The notes under the pieces: model-generated
Seen by the model: only the letters and a program-made list of their open reading frames with translations
The model's database searches: none
Told to the model about the DNA's origin: nothing
Shown: piece by piece, positions 47,330-60,382 of the stretch
Layout: each line of letters opens with the position of its first letter
Position numbering within the stretch: the stretch's first letter is position 1
Program-made: the position numbers and the translations under genes
NCBI RefSeq assembly: GCF_002078875.1
Contig: NC_034410.1
Coordinates: forward strand, 39,618,797-39,682,796
Reading direction: 5' to 3'
DNA: 64,000 nucleotides
Origin: Numida meleagris
Taxonomy: Eukaryota > Chordata > Aves > Galliformes > Numididae

Positions 47330-50300
47330 ATCTTTGAGTATCAAAAGCAGGAAGGTCTAATGAAGTTTCTTTCAAGCTGGTAAATACAACTGCGTGACAT
47401 TTAAGCCAGTGCTATGTTCATTGACTGGTGTTGGCTTTTAGAATGCTTAGTCAAACCAAAGAACTGAGAACAAGTGCATGCTAAGGGGTGTTCTCCATTA
47501 CTGGAGTGTGCAGTATGGTAACTGGATTTTTGCACTCATGTCCAAATTGTAGCTAGTCAGGTGTGTGTGGCCTTGCTGTGTGTGTACAGTCCTCCAGACA
47601 TCTGTATTGGCACCACCATGCTATGCAACACAAACATGTATGTTATGCTCAACCATACAAATAAATAAAAAAATTAGTCTTGTTAATTTCTCTGTTTCCT
47701 TAGGAAATCTGTATCTTTTAGAATCCCTCTCATGGTGCAGATGTTTGTCTTCACCTTCATACATTCTGTTTCACAATCTAGCTGTTGTAAGTCCAAGGCA
47801 GTGTTAAATCCTGCAGGGATAGCATTCAGAAATACAAGATGATATATAACATACACACTCTGGAGATGCAGACATAGGTTTTAAACTGGATTGGATATTA
47901 ACATCATGTAAATCTCCTGATGTGAAATTCATTATTCCTCCTCTTCACACAGCCAGAGAGCTGCACTGTCTTCTCAAAATTGTTTGAAGAAAACAGGTTT
48001 TGAACCCTTTATATTTATAATGGGCCTGAGTGGACTTTCCATCACAGTAAGTTAGCCTGTGGTGCACTTTATGCTGATATAGCTAGATTGCATCTGGTAC
48101 TGAGTAAGCCAGTTTAAATCCACGAGAAATATTTTTTAGCTTACACTGTATTTCTCAACACAATTATAGATTAAGTAGCTTTTTGGGGAAAAAAATCTTT
48201 TCTTTTTCAGATGGTTATTTGTACTTGTAAACAGATAACGTCTTTTGTGAAAGTGCTATTAGCAGGCTTTTTTTTTTTTTCTCGTAAGGAGCTAATTTGT
48301 TTGGTCCTAAAGAACCAAAATGTGCCAAAATCTGAACAAGTATAACCAAAATGGATCAGAGGATAATAAAATGGAGGCTTCCTTTCGATCAGAGAAAGAG
48401 GACTTCAATAATTTGTCATCTGCTTTATTACTTGGAGCATTATCTCTACCCTCTGCTGATATCTGCTTTCTTTCCTATGTAATTTAGTAACCTGTAATGT
48501 GGCTTTAATCTCCTGTTCCCTCCTGTCTGTGTGCTGTGAGACAAGAGACAGATGAGCTCAGAAGTCAGGGGGCAGTGGAGCTGTGGCCCACAGCTGCGTA
48601 CTTGTCAAGTCTCCTCAATCATCCATTTGATCACACTGCTGTAGAGATCAAAAAAAACCTCTGTGCACATGGCAAGTCCCCAGGGAGACAGCAATTGAAC
48701 CTATTCAGAAATGTGTGATGAAAGAGAGGAGGTCTTCTGAGGAAAAACAACTGTAGGCCTTCCACTGATGGAACAAGATCTTGTTTAATTTGAAGGAGTT
48801 TGCTGGTACACTTATGCCAGTATAACTGCTACAGCAAACCTTGCTACTGTCATTATGGCTTATTCTAGTAGGAATCATTAGAGAAGTTCTTAAATGGAAT
48901 CATCTGTACTTCTGTGTTCCTATAACTGTATTCAAAATGCTGAGTCATGTAGTTATGCTGGGACATAAATTTAGATGTGGTAAAAGCCTAAAAAAGTGAT
49001 GACATGGATGTAAATGAAGAATTTTCCAGGCAGAGTGCTTCTTCCTACTGTCTTTTGTAGGACCAGGCAGTGTGGAGACATTGCACAGATACACAAACTC
49101 AGAAGGAAAAGGAAGATTTTGCACAGCTTTGTACCCCGGCCACTTGAAGGACAACCATTGTCCTTTTCAGTCATGATGTTACCCTGCAGCTAGGTTATTA
49201 CCTAAACATACATTTTTCCCATCCTTTTCTCCACAGTAGCAAAGTAAGGACATATATTGTGCCTTCAGGAGAAGGCATATTCTCCCTCCATCCATGAGAG
49301 CTCTTTAAAATTCTATGTAAAGTGTGTGTGAGATCTGCTACTGGCACAGTTTGAAATCTGCTGACATAAAGATGTACCATATCACAGCTCAGCCTGTGCG
49401 TTTTAGTCCCCTGCCCTTCTCCCATAGGAATTTTTTATTCTTTTTCTTGTTACATGTGTGTTTTTAAGACATGATTTCCTTCATTCTTGTTTTTAGCATT
49501 GTTGCTATTAAGCACTGAAGAGTTGTTTCTGTTAGACTGTGTTATGTTGGTATCAGTAAACTTTCTAATTCTGGCTTTGTTTCCTTTTACGCTGTTCTGA
49601 ACTTCTCTCAACATTCATTTATCACTTCTAAGCCACATCCACAGAGAGTAAATCCAACTTTTATAAATTAAGAGCTTGTGCATACTTGCACGTATGAATT
49701 CATACACACAGGCTGAAACACTGAACTAGAAAAATTTCTCATTCTTTGTGGCATTTCCTTCAAAACTGTGACACAAAACTACAGGTTGCAGATGGTCTTC
49801 TGATATCTCACATTGGTCTTCACAAGCCAACAAATAGTATGTTCCTTTAACTGGAGAATCCTTACCTCAAACACTCCTCCTTTGGTGACTCCATTCACTC
49901 CTCATCTAGATAAGAGCAGCTAATCCTAAATCACTGGTTGTGGCATGCCTCACTGAACTGTTATCACCAGCTCTCAAAACAGTAGTCTGAATTAGTACTT
50001 GCACAGAGGACCTTTAAATTAGATGTTGTAGTCATTCTCCCAAACTAGAACTCAATAAATAGTTCTCCTCCAGAGCTCACTATTTCTGTAATGGTTCCTA
50101 GCATGGAAGTTAATGTAGGTAGTATTGCCACTAATGGTATCTGCATATCCACAGGGTCTTTCATCTCAAATGCAGTCACCTACCCAAACTCTGACTGTAT
50201 TCTGTTTAACTAACTGCAGAAGGACTGCATGTAAACTCAGGAAACTTTCTTCACAGGCTGTTTTGCTCGTTCATGATCTGACTGTTTCAGGGATAGCATA

Positions 50301-50850
50301 CGGAATATCATTTCTACCTCCCTGAGCTGATGCAAAGAAATGGTCCATTTGTATGGTATTTGGGGACTCCTGGTAGGAAAGGCTAATGAACAAAGTTTCC
50401 TGAAAATACGTGCATCATATTTTTTGTCATCTTGCTTTTGTTACTTAGACAACTGCATTGCTAAGTTCAGCGATATCTTCAATTGTATCTACACTTTTTA
50501 GTTGCACCAGGAAAAAATTTTCTGATATTCATCAAGCCATGAGAAGCATATCCAGAACGTGCTTGGGGTGTCATAAGCTTTGCTGTATCAACAGAGAAAA
50601 CATCAGTTTTCTTCAATGAAAAAGTCTTCATTGCTGAGTTCACACAATGTTGGTGTTTCAGGCTGGCTACGGGGCTAGTTCCTCACACACACCCCTGTAA
50701 ATGAGAAGGATTAAATTACTCTGTCCTGAATAACAGTCACATTTTTTTCACTGCTGCTAAGAGTAAAGTATGCAGTACTTTGTGAAATAAATCTTTCTTA
50801 TTCATTTCACTGGAGAATGGGCTGTCACTCCTGTTTTCCTCTTCCCATGG

Positions 50851-50870
50851 TGCTTACCAGTGCTTACCAG
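50851..50870. repeat. Tandem 10-bp duplication
   Basis: TGCTTACCAG occurs twice head to tail. Each unit reads CTGGTAAGCA on the minus strand, a donor-like core, but no exon is seen beside it. Confidence 0.85.
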
Positions 50871-51152
50871 TCCTTCCCAAAAACACAAAACCAAGAAGGT
50901 ACTAGTTAGTTTTGCTTCCTTACTCTTTCCACTTGTTTCCTACTTCTCAGTGTAGGTGATATCTCAGATCATGCTTCTTGGCTGCCCCTGGAATAGTTCC
51001 TTAAGGCCTCAGATCTCATATCAGAAAGATGATGGAAGGAAACTACAGGATATGTCAGTGTTTCCAGAGCTGAGAATCTTCATGTCAGGGAGAGGCTCTA
51101 TGCAGAACTGGTAATTGAGGTCCTGTGCATGCATGGGCCAAATCCTGAGCAG

Positions 51153-51957
51153 AATCATATAATCATATAATGACTTGGGTTGAAATGGACCTTACAGGTC
51201 ATCTAGTTCCAACACCCTCCACTCCTGCTATGGGCAGGGATGCCACCCACTAGATAAGGCTGCTGCCTAGGGCCTCATCCAACCTGGCCTTGAACACCTC
51301 CAGGGATGGGGCATCCACAGCTTCTCTGGGCAGCCTCACCACCCTCTGAGCGAAAAATTCCTCCTAATATCTAATTGAAATCTCTCCTCTTTTAGTTTAA
51401 AATCATTCCCATTTGTCTTACTACTATCAGACTTCTTAAAGGATCAGTCTCTCTCTCGCTTACAAGCTCCTTTTAAGTACTAGAAGGCCACAATGAGGCC
51501 TTCTCCAAACTGAACAAAGCCAACTCCCTCAGCCTCTCTTCATAGGCAAAGTGCTCCAGCCCTCTGATCATCTTTGTGGCCCTCCTCTGGACCTGTTCCA
51601 ACAGCTCTACCTCTTTATTATGCTGGAAGCCCCAGGCCTGGACATAGTAATCCAGACTGCACCTCATGAGGGCAGAGCCGAGGGAGCAATCACCTCTCTC
51701 CCCCTGCTGGCCACCCCTCTGTTAATGCAGCCCAAGATACCATTGGCCTTCCAGGCTGCAAGAGCATACTGCTGGCTCATGTTCACCTTTTTGTCCACCA
51801 GAACCCCCAAAGACCTTCTCTGCAGGGCTGCTCTCAATGAGTTCTTCTCGCAGTCTGCATACATATCTGGGATTGCCCCAACCCAAGTACAACACTCTGC
51901 ATTTGGCCTTGTTGAACCTCAATAGGTTTCCATTTTTCAAGCTTGTCCGGATCCCCA
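51153..51957 (-). mobile_element. CR1 LINE, about 0.8 kb, minus strand
   Basis: The left end has reversed, mutated octamers ('atcatataatcatataatg'), then standard 3' UTR wording ('ggtcatctagttccaacacc', 'atgggcagggatgccaccc', 'ggccttgaacacctccaggg'). Minus-strand translation yields CSLDYYVQAWGFQHNKEVEL and LLEQVQRRATKMIRGLEHF (51473-51667). Further upstream it gives [18 protein letters not shown] and [10 protein letters not shown] (51722-51991), in frames that do not join. It belongs with the copies at 6974 and 34197. It is truncated at the 5' side near 'agcttgtccggatcc' and is inactive. Confidence 0.95.
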
Positions 51958-54900
51958 AAATGAAAGCTAAAGGCATTGCCAGGATGTTCAAGTCCCAAAG
52001 ATAGCCTCAAGTATCATAGAAAAGCCTGAAAACTCTGATTAGATGTAGACAGGATGGTTTTGCCTGGGGCACCCTCTCTAGAGCAGTTCTCAAGAGTGAT
52101 CCAGTAAAACAATACAGCAAATGGCATTCTAAGCTGGGAGTTAGTATGCAACATTTGACAAGAAGAGAAGAATCGTTGATTTTTGAGTAGTTCAAATGCA
52201 TTACCCTTCCCTGGATTGTTTTGTATTTTTAAATATTTTCCCTACTTGCATGTCAAAAATATCTCATTTTTGATGCAGTATCAAAAATCTCGAGTAGTAT
52301 GTTCACACTTTTCGCCCAGCCTCCTTCTCTCCTTCAAGTTCTTTTTCCTATTATCTGAATGTCACTGTCACTTGAGCACTGAGTTTTCTTTTGATAATAT
52401 TTTTTTCATGTTGTTTAAGCACACGATGGCCATCTAGACAGTGAAGGAACATAATGGGGTACACTTTCAGCATGGACAATTAGCTGTGCAATTCTCATTA
52501 ACAGTACTGGGACTTGCACTGAAAATTTTCCTCTATAAATCGACCAGTACAAAGCCTTTCCCCTTATGAGCAACAGATGGGTTTTCCATAATGGCTCATT
52601 ACCTCCTTGCTTTGTCATGCTGCCAGAGATGAAATATAAAGTTATTTATGGTTAGGGAAAGATGCACAAGTCACTGTAGATCATTCTTTGCCATCTTTTA
52701 TAGTTTATCTAGTTAGTACTTTAAATCTCCCAGGACTAGCAAACTTGAGAAGATGACAGAGCACTGCCTGAGAATTAAGATAAGTGTCCTTCTGTCTGGT
52801 TATTTATCCTGATGGTCTCACATCTCTAGGGTGATGTTCTAGTCTCCACTGGGACTGGTAATTTGGGTGTTTCAGTGGAAAAGAGGCCATTTCTCAAAAG
52901 AAATTTAGTCAGCTGTGACAACCCATTTCTGCAAAATTTGACTAGTAGGGGCAGAAGGCAGAACTGTTTCACTGTGCATCATAAATTTGAAAAAGTAAAC
53001 AAGTTACATGATAATATTCCTTATTTGAAAGTGGGATGGAGAGGAGGTCATTGCTTTGTACATCAGTGATGTCATTCCTTTGACAAATGATGGTGGAGGC
53101 CAGGAAAGAAAGTCATTCTGATGTGGACAGTGCTTTTATTTATATATATCTCACATTATTAAACTCTGTGAGTTTATACCACAGGCGTACCCACAGATTC
53201 ACTAGTATCTTGACAAATCCTTGCTGAAGACCTGCTCCTACTATTGATGTGTTCGTGTCACATTTTGAAACATACTCATAGCAACTAATGTGGCTTCAGT
53301 GTTATTATTTAAAAGAAAAGAGAAGTTGAAGACAAAATATAAGGTATTTTTTATCAGTGCTTACATCAAGATTTTTCCCAGAAAAATCATTAAGTGGATT
53401 AATCCCAGAATGTCTGTGAGTCTTCTCTGAAATAGGTAGGTCTCCCAGCAAGTTGAGAGATGCGCTTGTTTGGAGTTCTTCCTGCTTCCATTTAAATATA
53501 CTTAAATCTATTTGATGTCAGTCAGGCTTCAGCGTGTCCTTAAGTACTTTCCTCAACTGGTTCCTCAGTGGGTACTCCTAACCACATGTTCCTGGACTAG
53601 AGCTTTAGACTGTAGGCTTCTTGGGCCAGACATTTTGTTTCTTTGAGCTCGGCCTTTCTTGAAGATCTTTATAATCGTAGGAAGTTCAGTGAATAAATGC
53701 CCGTGGCAGAACAAAAGCAGGACTTTTTGTGCTGAAGGAGTAAGTGTACTGTGGTGTGACAATGTATGCATGGCCTAGCAAGTCAATGTTGGATCCAAAA
53801 TCTTTCATTTTTAATGCAGTTCTCTCCTATGTCCCAGTCTGGAAAATACAGTGACCTACTTGTAGACTTAGGAAAATACCTTCTCTGTCTGTAATCAAAC
53901 ATACTTTCTGTATGTGTTACTTTGAAATGTCATTATGGGTCCTAGTCTGTAGGAAATGCCTTTTGCAGATTGTACAACGTGTAATACACAGATGGTCATG
54001 GGATAGTCTTTCTTTTCTCTCAGTACTGATTAGCAGCAGCGTTTAAAAAAAAAAGTGCAGAGCTGATAATGGAAATACGCTGTGGCTGAACACACTGAAG
54101 TAGTCTCCCTTCTCGTTGTTTGTACAAGTCATCTCTTGAGCTTCACAGCACGGTGAAGAGCCTGGCCTGTGGACAAAGACAGGGCTGTGACACCAACAGC
54201 CATCTAAAGAGGGTGCTGTCTGTTCTCAGATGCCTCAGTAGGAACTGATCTGTGCCAACTTGACTACCAGCAACTTGAGTGACAATGCAGGGTACCGCTA
54301 AACTGCAGACGTACTAGGAAAAAGTGATGTCTGTAAAAACAAATTCTCTTGCTGCTTTATTGAGTATATGCAGTCAGATGTATTTCTGGAATGAAAAGTT
54401 GTATTAGTTTTCAATGTCTATTGTCAGTATGTTCTTTTGTTGTTACCTTTTTTTTTTCTCTTTATTTATGATTCCTATAATTAATGGACTATTCCTAAAA
54501 TATTTTTTTCCTCTGAAATTCACTGATGAGAAACAGAAAAAAAATGTTAATGCAAGATTTCTTACTTTGTTGCTCTGGAGAAGTTTAAGTCCCATAGAAA
54601 AAAAAACATTTTTGAACATGAAAATTTAGATATTTGGGATCTAGAGTAGTCTTGCCAAGCTATGAGGCTACCTTGTCTAAGCTTTTTATATGCCCTAGAT
54701 ACACGATATGTCTGAAGAGGCTATTTTCTGATTGTTAAGACAAATTTTATTTGCTCTGGAGCACGCTTTCTTACCTTTTCTCCTATTCCACAGTTTTAAA
54801 GATTTTGGAGTGGTTTCTGTCACGTTTAGTGCAGAAAAAAAGAAGGCATATCTTTGATTCAACTTCTCCCAGTGCATGGGCTGTAGTATGATTCAGACTC

Positions 54901-55144
54901 AGTTACTTTGTGTCACCACAGCTTGGGAATTCCACTGAAGCATGATCAAAGCCCTCTTTGTCCTTTGGATTATGTTTGCAATTCATCGTGTAAAACCGTC
55001 TCACTATGGACTTAAACTCTGTTGCGCACAGAAGGGAGACTATTTCTACAGCAATATGTTCCCTTTCTTCACTGCAGAGTTATACTGTCTTAGAAAATAC
55101 CAATTTTATGTCTGTTTAATATTCAGTGTACATGTCAAAGTATT

Positions 55145-55158
55145 AAAAAAAAAAAAAA
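55145..55158. repeat. Poly(A) run
   Basis: Fourteen consecutive A residues, about 50 bp before a (GTTT)n tract. No retrocopy body is recognisable. Confidence 0.8.
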
Positions 55159-55206
55159 TTGTGTGCCTGCACTAGTTTTTGAAAGTATCCCAAGAAAAGA
55201 CCACTG

Positions 55207-55231
55207 TTTTTTTTGTTTGTTTGTTTGTTTT
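55207..55231. repeat. (GTTT)n microsatellite
   Basis: A T run followed by four GTTT units. Confidence 0.85.
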
Positions 55232-55344
55232 CTTCTTCAGTTTTATTTCACAAAGTGTGTTTATTAACCATCTGGTAAGCATTACTGCACCTGCAGCTTG
55301 ACTTAATAAATCATTGACCATTTGATGCTTCTGAGGCTACTCAC

Positions 55345-55373
55345 CTTCAGGTTTGCAAGTCCTGCTTGCCTGA
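55345..55373 (-). other. Microexon-like block, minus strand
   Basis: On the minus strand a pyrimidine-rich acceptor ('cttcatttattttag') is followed by 29 nt ending in AAG and a strong donor GTGAGT. The length is not a multiple of three, so inclusion would shift a reading frame. It could be a cassette microexon, a decoy exon or chance. Confidence 0.12.
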
Positions 55374-56474
55374 CTAAAATAAATGAAGAAAATGGGCAGG
55401 GGAGGCAATTAATAATTGTGCATGGTATTTTAAAATCCAGATGCAGTAAAATGGAAGCTTGTAATGCTGCCCCCATCCTTGCTTCTGCTGTTACTATAGT
55501 AGCAGCTGATGATGACATTAATGTATTGAATACGAGGCAAAAAAAAAATCCAGGGAAGGCTTTTTTGTAGGGAATGGTATGAAGCAATAGTTAGGACAAG
55601 AACAGTATTTGTAGATCAGGCAAAATGATAAGTTTTCTAGGCTTACGGGAGTGTGACAGTTACTTTGGGACCATAGAAAGCATCGTGGTCGCTGTGGAGA
55701 AACTGCTTGATTCCGACATGCAGAGTTGGACTCTGGATCTTATCACCCAAGCAAGCATGGGTCCAAATTAAAGGTCTGTGTATTCTGTAAAGAACAAGGT
55801 ATAAAGAAGATGAGATTCAGTATGACAGTGTGAATGAACAGGAATGTTAACTATAAGACTGTACCTACAGTGTGCTCCTGTTTCACCATGGGTGGTAACA
55901 CGGAGTTCCGTGAAGTCCTCTGCTGCACAAGGATATCTGCAAAAGAGGCAAGTCATCACTGTGCTCATCACATCTTTTACCCATCAGTCTCCTGCTTGAT
56001 GATCTTGTCTTGAGGTAGTACACTTACAGAAGACCTGCAGCAACAGTATGGAAACTAAAGCCACTGCCCTGCTTTCATCTCTTCACCTCACTCTTTGAGC
56101 AGTGAAGTCAGGTAGGAGTCCATTAGCTTACAGGCAGGGATGTAGCAAGCAGAGCTGGGTTAGTTTGGGAACAGTACCCTCAGGACGAAAATCCAGAGGG
56201 ATTGAATTTAAGAGTTAAATGGCTGATTGCAGATTGTTTGCTTTCATGTTGTTGGGCTTGCATGAATAAGGCAGACTGCTATAAGGGTGTTCTCTAATAT
56301 CACCAGCAGATGTCTTGGGGTTGGCTGGAGGAGGGCTGCTTACAGAGGAAGGCACCGATTCTGCAGCTGAATTCTGCAAGGGGCCCTTCTGGCCAGGCAG
56401 ATCCAGTTACAAAGCTGGGATTTACATCTGATTTGTTGGACCTAATGTCAGGTATCTGGTTTATGCATCATCAC

Positions 56475-56490
56475 TTTTTTTTTTTTTTTT
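56475..56490. repeat. Poly(T) run
   Basis: About sixteen consecutive T residues in unique sequence. Confidence 0.85.
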
Positions 56491-59291
56491 AATAGACTGA
56501 GAGAAGATACTTTGATTACAAAACTCACTCTTTTCACTTCATAGTAGGGAATACCAGCTACAGTATCTGGGATGAAAGTACTCCCTGAAAGTTGTAAGGA
56601 GGCCCTATCCAGAGTTTATGGAAGAAGTGTTACAACTCTCTGTAAAGATCCACCATGCTCTGCATTTTCCTGCATGCTGCTCTGATCTCCTGTCTTTCTC
56701 GTTTGACCCTGTGCTCACTGTTCAACTTTGAAAGTCCCATACTTCTTACAAATGAAGTCAAGTTGCAAGAGATGACTTCAGTGTGAGGTGCAGGTAGCCA
56801 GCACTTCTTAAAATTTGGCAGTTTAGTAATGCATGCCTTGCCTGCAGGTCAAGATGAAGTTGCTTAGTAGACAAATCTTTTCTCTCTCACTTCTAATAGG
56901 CACAGCACTGCCAAAGTGTAATACATTTGTAACAGTAATGATACTGTCATAGCTACTGGTCATTCCTCTGAGGATCTCAGAGGGCTTTATGAATACGTGT
57001 TGAGTCTCCTGACCCTGTGAAGTCATGAATTTAAAGATAAGATCTAGAATGCTGCAGATCCCTGGGCTCGTGCACGTGGTGCAAAATGATGTGCATGTTT
57101 TCTTTTTTTTAGTCCAATGGAAAACAGAATTGGTGTGTACTGACCTGTTCTAACAACTGGCTTGGTGTTGTGTGTTGTATGACTTGTTGGCCAAGATAAA
57201 AAGAGCCACAGACGGAATGACAGCCTCAGCCCACATGTATGTCCTCATAATTTAGCCATGTTTATTCCTGACTTTACTCTTTAGCTATGAAGCCAATTTA
57301 GAAGAATTAATCTAAAGCATGAGATGAATTTATTTGCGAAAAGAGGCAGAGAAAAGGCTTTTAAAGTATTCATTAAATAGCTTGTTGGATATGAGTAGCT
57401 TGTTAAGTATGAGATGGCCAAGGAGCTGGAGGAAAACAAAGATGAAAGAGAAACTCATTTTCACTAACTGCTGAGGTGAGGAGGAGAGTACAGCTTTGTC
57501 ACTGAGCTAACTCTTGCCTCTGTCTGATCTTATCTTCCACATGAGGATGTGGTTAGCAGTTATGGACTCATTTCAGTTCTATCTATATCCAAAAAGAAGA
57601 AGCCTGTGCCACTTAAAGAAAGGCTGATTATAATGGTGAAACTAGAATTAAAACACAGAGCAATAAGAAGCTGGATGTTTTTGTTATTTTAATTCTGTCC
57701 ATTGCCATGTACTACATGTCACGCTCAGCAATGTTAACTAGAAATGCAGGAGCAGAGCCTATAGCTCCCATTATTAATCTGGAAATTGGTATATGTTAAA
57801 AATAAACTTATTCCAGACTCTCATTAATATAGTGTATTTTAGCTTTTGAAATACTTGTTTGTGGTTCACCAAATAATTCTAGCCTAATTATTTATCTTGT
57901 TTGCAAAGCACAAAATAACCCCTCAAACATTCTTTGCTGTATAGGTATGAAACTGTAAAACCTTGTGAGCTCTTCCAAATACAGAAATATGCCAGGAACG
58001 TATATGTTTATATATACTCTTATATAAATTCGTTGCACATGTGGCTTAAATCCAAAAGTAATTTTTCTGCAGTGTGTGAAGTAGGAATCATCATTATTTT
58101 TCTGAGGTACAGTTTGTGGATTTTTTGTTCGGTCTTTACTTTTTTTTAACCCATTATGAGGACAGCATTTTTAAGCACTTCATCATAGAGTGAATTCCTT
58201 GAAATTGTTTGCCCGTGGCTAGTTACTTACAAATACAGTAGGTGCTGTGTAATCCAAGTACCACAGTGTCATTCAGACCTTAAGATAGTATCTGATTTTT
58301 TATAGTAATAATATATAACATGAGAAGTTACTTTGACCTGTAAGTGTCAGTACTTTAAAAGTGATTAAATTATTTCAGTAACAGAGTTTAAGTGGAATGC
58401 TACAGTAACATGGTTAGAAAATCATGCTATTTGTGATGAAATCCATCTCCTGCTTGCTTGCTGTGGATGCTGAATTTAGTCTTGCTTAGGTCAGCAAGTC
58501 TCTCTTGACTATCTGTTCCATTACTTTCTTGCCAACTTGACTTGTTTGCTTTAAATTGCCTGAATTAGCACCCACTTAACAATGTGCATTTCAAGGAAGT
58601 GGAAGAGTGACTGTGAGTCTCAGGAGTTATACCAAGAAGCTGAAAGGGGATGAGCACTGAGCTCTTTTTTCAAGGATGGTCTACCCAGGTGTGAGGGCTT
58701 ATTTGCACTGGTAAGGCAATAAAAAGGAAGCAAGCTCTGCTTTTCCTTGCTTTCAAACTGTTCTCCTGGGAAAAGAGGTCAACTTCTAGGACAGTCCCCT
58801 TGACTCATTGCAGGTGCACTAAACTTGCTTAAATAAAAGTTGAAGGGGAAAAAATAAATGTACTTATAAAAATGCTGCCTTTTAAATAGTGTAGACTGTA
58901 TTTAATTTCCGCAGTTGCAGTCAAAGTCTGTGCAACACCACTCAAATCCAGAGGTCACAAGGGATGTTAATCTTTTTTCTAACACCTGTCTGCTGTTGGA
59001 AAAAAGCAACTTTGTCAAATCAGAACCTTCTGTCAAAGCTTTTAATGACACTTGCTTTTGAAAAATCTCTGTGTAGCACTTTCAGCAGTGCTGACATTAC
59101 TGTGAATGAAACAATCTAGTATTTCATTTCAAATCTGTGTTTCAGTTTTTAATGTAATTTCAAAGTTCATGCCAAAAGGAAATGTTTTAAATACGAAAGA
59201 AACCCTTGGTTAGCACCTCATTTAAAACAATGTGGTTTTTTTTCCTTAATAGAAATTCTGGTGTTTTTGTTGCCATATTGGTTTGATGTGC

Positions 59292-59312
59292 GTTTGTTTG
59301 TTTGTTTGTTTT
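59292..59312. repeat. (GTTT)n microsatellite
   Basis: Five GTTT units in tandem. Confidence 0.85.
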
Positions 59313-60035
59313 ATAGTTATATGTTGCTAAAGATGTTAATCATTTTGGTGTGCAATGACAGTTGAGCATATTACAAATAACTTCAGCACAATGCTGTTGT
59401 GCCTGCCACAGAGAATAATGGCAGTCCACCAAGAATGGTTGTGACACCAGGCGAGCATTCCACATACCTTTCAGCTCCATAGTGCTCTTATGACAATATA
59501 AACAGTTCTCAAAAATGAGAGTAAGCAGTATGCCCATATAATAAAACGTTTACACATCATGATATGGTGTGGTCCAGTAATGTTTTTCACCTTCCCAAAC
59601 CATCTAGTGAAGCAGGAGCACATAAATTAAACCTCTTCTCAAGAATATTTAAGGATGCCAGACAGTGGAAGATTCACCTTGTTGTTAGAGTAAGGTTTTG
59701 CTTTTCATTTGTTAGATGCACACATTTTTGTAGTGACAGTAATACTTCCAACACAAATTGTATGGCTTCAGTGTTCACACTTTGGATTTTGTGTATCTTC
59801 TTCCTTAAGTTTCCTTTTATTTTTTCCCCATGCAGTATAAACCATGGTTAGATACATCCCTTTGCTTTGAAAAGCTGAGTTTCATTTTTTTTATTATACA
59901 GTTCATTTTCCGTTTTGTGTGGCTGCTTTCTGGACCATTTCCAATTTGCTAACAGACATTAACAAGCAGCGGGCAGAATTTGGTACGCAGCATATGTTTA
60001 CTTATTGCTATAGCACCCCATCACAATAGCTTCAG

Positions 60036-60149
60036 GAGGTGAATGGATCTCTCTTGATTTCAAGTGAGCTGCAATGCCTGGCACTGCATAAAGAGTTTAG
60101 TCTTTCTGCTCTTTTTGCTGCTCTTATGCTTACCTCCATTGCCTGTGAG
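60036..60149 (+). other. Exon-like block with strong donor, plus strand
   Basis: An acceptor-like 'tcacaatagcttcag' precedes 114 nt that are open as 38 codons. The block ends in GAG followed by GTAAGT, an excellent donor. Entry and exit are both at codon boundaries. The predicted peptide contains GSLLISSELQCLALHKEFSL and then a hydrophobic stretch. I do not recognise it. The sequence just upstream (59950-60035) also looks conserved-element-like. No linked exon was found. Confidence 0.15.
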
Positions 60150-60350
60150 GTAAGTGTTCCTATGCATTTTAGCCAGACAGAAGGATTCAGTACAGCCATT
60201 CAGTCAAAGTCAGTCCTTAGTTAACCAAGTGCTGAACGGAAAAATTCTTTCCCTTGCTTTTACTTTGAAAATGTCGTATAGTAATAATCTACTTCCACCA
60301 TAACAAACCAAGTGCCTGAATCAAAGAAAAAAAGTCTTTCCTCAACTCTG

Positions 60351-60369
60351 AGTAGCTCTCAGAGCTACT
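60351..60369. repeat. 19-nt near-perfect palindrome
   Basis: AGTAGCTCT and AGAGCTACT are exact reverse complements around a single C. The palindrome lies just downstream (minus-strand sense) of the stop codon of the candidate frame at 60383-60626. Confidence 0.65.
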
Positions 60370-60382
60370 TCTTTGTGGCCTT

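Larger units (their letters stand above)
45246..51152. other. Six kilobases of unique non-coding DNA
   Basis: No gene is recognised. The stretch holds an A/T tetranucleotide tract at 46712-46731, the imperfect long inverted repeat at 47167-47329, a T run at about 48270-48283, and a tandem 10-bp duplication (TGCTTACCAG twice) at 50851-50870. Open frames are short and unrecognised. Confidence 0.5.
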
